From an uncultured Candidatus Saccharibacteria bacterium (GTDB lineage: Bacteria > Patescibacteria > Saccharimonadia > Saccharimonadales > UBA6022): DNA of 17,079 bases. Position numbers and translations under genes: made by a program. The notes under the pieces were generated by a model. It was not told where the DNA came from. It was given only the letters and a program-made list of their open reading frames with translations, and searched no databases. Positions within the stretch are counted from its first letter, which is position 1. Each line of letters starts with the position of its first letter. The stretch spans positions 1 to 17,079 of the forward strand of contig CAMPJF010000006.1 in the NCBI GenBank assembly GCA_946886725.1, given 5' to 3'. Positions 13,610 to 17,079 of the stretch are shown here, piece by piece.

Positions 13610-16098
13610 TTATTTCAACAAATTGGTTAAAAAAATTTATAGATATTGATATGCCTGTCGATGAATTGGCAACATTGATCGGCGCACGTTTGGTAGAAAT
13701 TGAGGAAGTCGTTAATCTTGATGAAAAGTATCAAGGCGTCATTATCGTCAAAGTTGTTGAATGCGCAAAGCTCGAAGGGTCTGATCATTTGAATGTTACG
13801 AAAATTGACGACGGCGGCAAAGCTACTGATGTTGAGCGTGATGAAAACGGGCTCGTACAAGTTGTATGTGGTGCGCCGAATGTTCACGCTGGAATGCTCG
13901 CCGCATGGTTACCGCCGAACAGCACCGTACCGCAAACCATTAATGACGTTGAGCCATTCGTATTAGGCGCCCGAAAACTGCGTGGAGTTATGAGTAATGG
14001 GATGCTTGCGAGCGCAACCGAACTAGACTTGTACGAAGACCATACGGGTATCCTAGAGATTGACGTCGATGCGGCGCCGGGCAGCAGCTTTGCTGAAGTG
14101 GTTGAATTGAATGATTACCTTTTGGATATCGAGAATAAATCTTTGACACACCGACCGGATACATTTGGTATTATTGGGTTTGCGCGTGAAGTTGCCGCTA
14201 TCCAGGGTAAGCCGTTTCAGACGCCTGATTGGTTAATGCAGCAAGCTTCTCCTCATCCTGATGGTAGTCTCGCAGACGTACCTGCGCCAGTAGTCGCGAT
14301 CGATGATACGAGTCTGTCGGATCGATTTCAGGCGGTTGTTCTGACGGGTGCTGATGGATCAGCAAAATCTCCATTGGTGATGCAGACCTATCTTGCGCGT
14401 ATAGGCATGCGGCCAATTAATGCAGTCGTGGACGTAACCAACTATTTAATGATGCTTACTGGTCAGCCGATGGGTATTTATGACTATGATAAAATATTGG
14501 CGATTGATTCTGACGCACGCATTCATGTTCGAAGTGGCCGTCCAGGCGAAACGCTCGAGCTGTTAGACGGTCGCACTATAGAGCTTACGGTTGATGATAT
14601 TGTTGTCGCTGCTGGCGAAACGGCTATCGGACTAGCTGGCGCTATGGGTGGCGCAAACACTGTCGTCGATGAGAATACGAAGACCATTATGATAGAGGCA
14701 GCGACCTTTAATTTATATAGTTTGCGTGCGACCCAGATGAGACACGGTATTTTTAGCGAAGCGATCACGCGATTTACAAAGGGTCAGCCTGCGCAACTCA
14801 CCGCACCAGTTCTGGTTGAAGCTATGCGGCTAATGACTCAGTATGCAGGCGCGCGGGCGGCAACTTCGATCGCGGAAGCGTACCCAGGAAAGAAAGATTC
14901 GCCAGAAATAACCCTAGGGGTTCAGTCGGTTAATGACGTACTGGGCACGACGTTTACAGCATCGGATATTATAGAGACGCTGCGAAATGTTGAATTCAAA
15001 GCGGATTTGTCAGAAGATGCAATGATTAAAGTTATCGCACCATTTTGGCGATCTGACATTCATATTGATGAGGATGTCATCGAAGAGGTGGGGCGACTGA
15101 ACGGCTTTGATAGTATCAATCCTGCATTGCCCGTACGAGATTTTATTGCGGTACGACCGTCGAGCTTTGATGAGTTTCGTGCCAATGTGCGTAAAGCGCT
15201 CGTTCGTGCTGGCACCAACGAGGTGCTGACGTATAGCTTCATCCACGGTGATGTCATGCAAAAAGCACATCAAGACGTAGGGGGATCATATCGCATCACG
15301 AATAGCATTAGCCCTGAACTGCAGTACTATCGTCAAACAATCACCCCGAGTTTGCTTGGGCTGGTTCATTCGAATGTAAAGCAGGGCTATGATGCCTTTG
15401 CGGTTTTTGAGCTAAACAAGACTCACCCAAAGCAGTATGGAGTGACGGACGAAGGTGTTCCAGTCGAGCTTGATTCGTTAGCATTTGTTGTGACGAGCAA
15501 GAAGGAAAACAACAGTGCTCCATACTACCAGGCGAAAACAACTTTGGACTATCTTGCACAGTCGCTAGGGTTGGAGTTTGCATATAGTCCGATCGATGCC
15601 GATCTAAACGATCCGCAGTCAGCTCCGTTTGAGCATCGTCGTTCCGCCCTGGTGACCGACAAGAAAACGAACATATACCTAGGGATTGTCGGTGAATATA
15701 AAAGAACGGTTTCGCGTAGCTTTAAGCTCCCTACTTATACTGCCGGGTTTGAAATGAATACACGCGCGCTCCATAATGCATCGTTGCAGACGGAAAATAC
15801 GTATGCACCACTTAGCCGTTATCCAGGTGCAGATCGAGACATCTGCTTTCAGGTAGCCGCTCAAGTCTCGTATGCTCAAGTTATCGATTGCGTAAACGCT
15901 GCGCTCGAGGGTATCCCTTTGCAGACATCAGTCGTTCCAATCGATATCTATCAGGCAGAGGCTAGTCTGACCAAGAACATTACTATTCGCATTAAATTGA
16001 CAGCCGATGACCGGACATTAACCGGTGATGAAGTCACTGAAGTGGTCAATAAGGTAGCTGGCGCTGCGATTGATCGCCTATCGGCTGTAATCATATAA
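13606..16098 (+). CDS. pheT: Phenylalanyl-tRNA synthetase beta subunit
   Basis: 830 residues, slightly longer than the about 795 of E. coli. In order: the start block MIISTNWLKKFID; an EMAP/OB tRNA-binding domain (about 40-165, with VVCGAPNVHAGMLAAWLPP and LGARKLRGVMSNGMLAS); the B3/B4 editing region (about 205-410, with RPINAVVDVTNYLMMLTGQPMGIYDYDKI); B5 domain (about 420-505); the catalytic-like domain (about 515-705, with EEVGRLNGFDSI just before it); and the C-terminal FDX-ACB anticodon domain (about 730-830, PLSRYPGADRDI and the TLTGDEV ending). Nothing is broken. AAGGAA 9 bases before the start lies in the end of pheS. Downstream, TTGATC-18-TATAAT at 16070-16099 overlaps its stop. Confidence 0.97.
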   Translation: MIISTNWLKKFIDIDMPVDELATLIGARLVEIEEVVNLDEKYQGVIIVKVVECAKLEGSDHLNVTKIDDGGKATDVERDENGLVQVVCGAPNVHAGMLAAWLPPNSTVPQTINDVEPFVLGARKLRGVMSNGMLASATELDLYEDHTGILEIDVDAAPGSSFAEVVELNDYLLDIENKSLTHRPDTFGIIGFAREVAAIQGKPFQTPDWLMQQASPHPDGSLADVPAPVVAIDDTSLSDRFQAVVLTGADGSAKSPLVMQTYLARIGMRPINAVVDVTNYLMMLTGQPMGIYDYDKILAIDSDARIHVRSGRPGETLELLDGRTIELTVDDIVVAAGETAIGLAGAMGGANTVVDENTKTIMIEAATFNLYSLRATQMRHGIFSEAITRFTKGQPAQLTAPVLVEAMRLMTQYAGARAATSIAEAYPGKKDSPEITLGVQSVNDVLGTTFTASDIIETLRNVEFKADLSEDAMIKVIAPFWRSDIHIDEDVIEEVGRLNGFDSINPALPVRDFIAVRPSSFDEFRANVRKALVRAGTNEVLTYSFIHGDVMQKAHQDVGGSYRITNSISPELQYYRQTITPSLLGLVHSNVKQGYDAFAVFELNKTHPKQYGVTDEGVPVELDSLAFVVTSKKENNSAPYYQAKTTLDYLAQSLGLEFAYSPIDADLNDPQSAPFEHRRSALVTDKKTNIYLGIVGEYKRTVSRSFKLPTYTAGFEMNTRALHNASLQTENTYAPLSRYPGADRDICFQVAAQVSYAQVIDCVNAALEGIPLQTSVVPIDIYQAEASLTKNITIRIKLTADDRTLTGDEVTEVVNKVAGAAIDRLSAVII

Positions 16099-16099
16099 T
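16070..16099 (+). promoter_or_regulatory. Possible ndh promoter overlapping the end of pheT
   Basis: TTGATC (16070-16075), 18 bases, TATAAT (16094-16099). The -10 covers the pheT stop codon. The start would be near 16106, giving a leader of about 80 bases that carries the SD. TATGAT at 16140-16145 is a second, weaker option. Confidence 0.4.
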
Positions 16100-16186
16100 A
16101 TCGAGCCGCACTTTTTATTTATAGCAACGTTATATTTGATATGATGTAATAAGTAACGATAACCAGAATATAAAGGACCCTTGAAC

Positions 16187-17079
16187 ATGAACATTACTAT
16201 CGTCGGCGGCGGCTTCGGCGGCGTAAAGGCTGCGCTCGAACTTTCTAAAGACCGAAAGAATCAGATCACACTTATTACCGACAAACCTGATTTTCAATAT
16301 TACCCCGCGCTGTATGGAGCTGCTACTGGGCACAGTCATTTAGAGTCTTGGGTTCCATTGCATCAGATATTTGCAATCAGAAAAAATGTCACTGTTCAGT
16401 TGGATACTATCGAGACAATTGATTCGAGTCAAAAAGTCCTTACCGGCAAGTCGGGTGCTACGTATACATATGAAAACTGTATTTTGGCACTTGGCACAGT
16501 AACGACGTATTTTGGTATCGAGGGACTTGATACATATACCTTCGGCGTGAAGTCGGCGACAGAGATTGAAACACTAAAAAATCACATTTACGCCGATCTT
16601 GTAGAGGGTCGCGGCGTGGATAAGCGATATATCGTTATTGGTGCGGGTCCGACGGGTGTTGAACTCGCGGCTGCATTAGGGTCGTATCTGAAGAAGTTGA
16701 GTAGGCACCTGAAAGTGAATGACTCGAACATTCACGTCGCACTCATCGAAGCATCGCCGCGCGTACTGCCTCGTATGAGCGAACAGTCGAGCGCTAAAGT
16801 GCACCGCCGTTTAGAAAAACTAGGCGTAAAGGTGCAAATAAATAAGGCCGTGGAATCGGCTACTGAGGATTTGATTACGGTCAGTGGCGAATTGATGACG
16901 AGCGATACAATTATTTGGACCTCTGGGGTCGCCAACCATCCCTTCTACAAGGCAAATGCTGACCAGTTCGAACTTGCGCCCAACGGTCGCGTCGTTGTTG
17001 ATAAATATATGCAGACCGCCAATGGAGTGTATGTCATTGGCGATAATGCGGCGACGCAGTTTACGGGGCTGGCGCAGAC
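16187..17079 (+). CDS. ndh: Type 2 NADH:quinone oxidoreductase (NDH-2), C-terminus cut by window edge
   Basis: Non-pumping flavoprotein that oxidises NADH and reduces membrane quinone. The first 297 residues are present, with no stop before the edge. The FAD-binding dinucleotide fold opens the protein (VGGGFGGVKAA, 6-16). Then comes FQYYPALYGAATG (36-48), matching the F-x-P-L-L-Y-x-x-A-(T/S)-G block of NDH-2. The second fold, for NADH, is VIGAGPTGVELAAAL (150-164), and YVIGDNAA near 283-290 closes the second FAD contact. The C-terminal amphipathic membrane-binding region is beyond the edge. AAAGGA lies 9 bases before the ATG. With cyoABCDE in the same window, this gene would feed electrons to the oxidase. 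A related flavoprotein (sulfide:quinone reductase-like) is less likely, because the cysteine set of that family is not visible here. Confidence 0.9.
   Translation, partial: MNITIVGGGFGGVKAALELSKDRKNQITLITDKPDFQYYPALYGAATGHSHLESWVPLHQIFAIRKNVTVQLDTIETIDSSQKVLTGKSGATYTYENCILALGTVTTYFGIEGLDTYTFGVKSATEIETLKNHIYADLVEGRGVDKRYIVIGAGPTGVELAAALGSYLKKLSRHLKVNDSNIHVALIEASPRVLPRMSEQSSAKVHRRLEKLGVKVQINKAVESATEDLITVSGELMTSDTIIWTSGVANHPFYKANADQFELAPNGRVVVDKYMQTANGVYVIGDNAATQFTGLAQ

Noticed and set aside
16099..16186. Terminator or RNA gene between pheT and ndh
   Set aside because: AT-rich, with a T-run (16112-16116) but no stable stem before it; only promoter-like and SD sequences are seen.
1..17079. CRISPR array, tRNA/rRNA, insertion sequence, prophage or defence system
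   Set aside because: No regularly spaced repeats, cloverleaf-like segments, transposase motifs or phage genes were found on either strand. The genes are metabolic, respiratory, translational or small membrane proteins.
1..17079. Recoded TGA (as in some Patescibacteria such as Gracilibacteria)
   Set aside because: TGA serves as the stop of cyoA, cyoB, cyoC, cyoD and pheS at precise overlaps with the next start, so the code is standard.

Overview
The window looks like part of a chromosome from a small-genome bacterium, most likely Candidatus Saccharibacteria (TM7, Patescibacteria). The reasons are a bo3-type quinol oxidase operon together with a type 2 NADH dehydrogenase and no larger respiratory complexes, a run of small uncharacterised membrane proteins, a small tail-anchored protein in front of pheST, and many genes without a Shine-Dalgarno (SD) sequence. 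The lineage is inferred from gene content and general appearance, not from a marker-gene search. The genetic code appears standard: TGA is used as a stop, for example in cyoA, cyoB, cyoC, cyoD and pheS.

Layout. Positions 1-583 (-) hold the N-terminal part of a CmpX/MscS-related membrane protein that runs off the left edge. Positions 707-2283 (-) hold pgl and gnd, two steps of the oxidative pentose phosphate pathway. Positions 2351-7416 (-) hold cyoABCDE, with every junction overlapping by 1-4 bases, followed by a 91-residue membrane protein. Positions 7585-10233 (+) hold five small genes: three unrecognised membrane proteins, a short secreted or anchored basic protein, and a PAP2 phosphatase. 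Position 10249 starts rmuC (+), which converges on an aquaporin-like gene (-) across a perfect bidirectional terminator. From 12307 to the right edge, all on +, come a small tail-anchored protein, pheS, pheT and a type 2 NADH dehydrogenase that runs off the right edge. No intergenic gap exceeds 300 bases; the largest is the 168-base divergent region between cyoA and the 129-residue gene. I saw no tRNA, rRNA, CRISPR array, insertion sequence or prophage gene.

How it fits together. NDH-2 (NADH to quinone) and cytochrome bo3 (quinol to O2, proton pumping) would form the shortest possible aerobic chain, with CyoE making heme O from protoheme. No quinone or heme synthesis gene lies in the window. 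Pgl and Gnd would supply reduced cofactor and ribulose 5-phosphate.

The most interesting structural signal is in the promoters. Several genes (2626-, 9213+, 10249+, 12307+, and less tightly 8036+ and 7416-) have a -10 element, usually of the extended TGn type, ending 6-9 bases before the ATG, with no SD. That predicts leaderless mRNAs. Neighbouring genes instead have strong SD sequences, so two start modes appear to coexist here.
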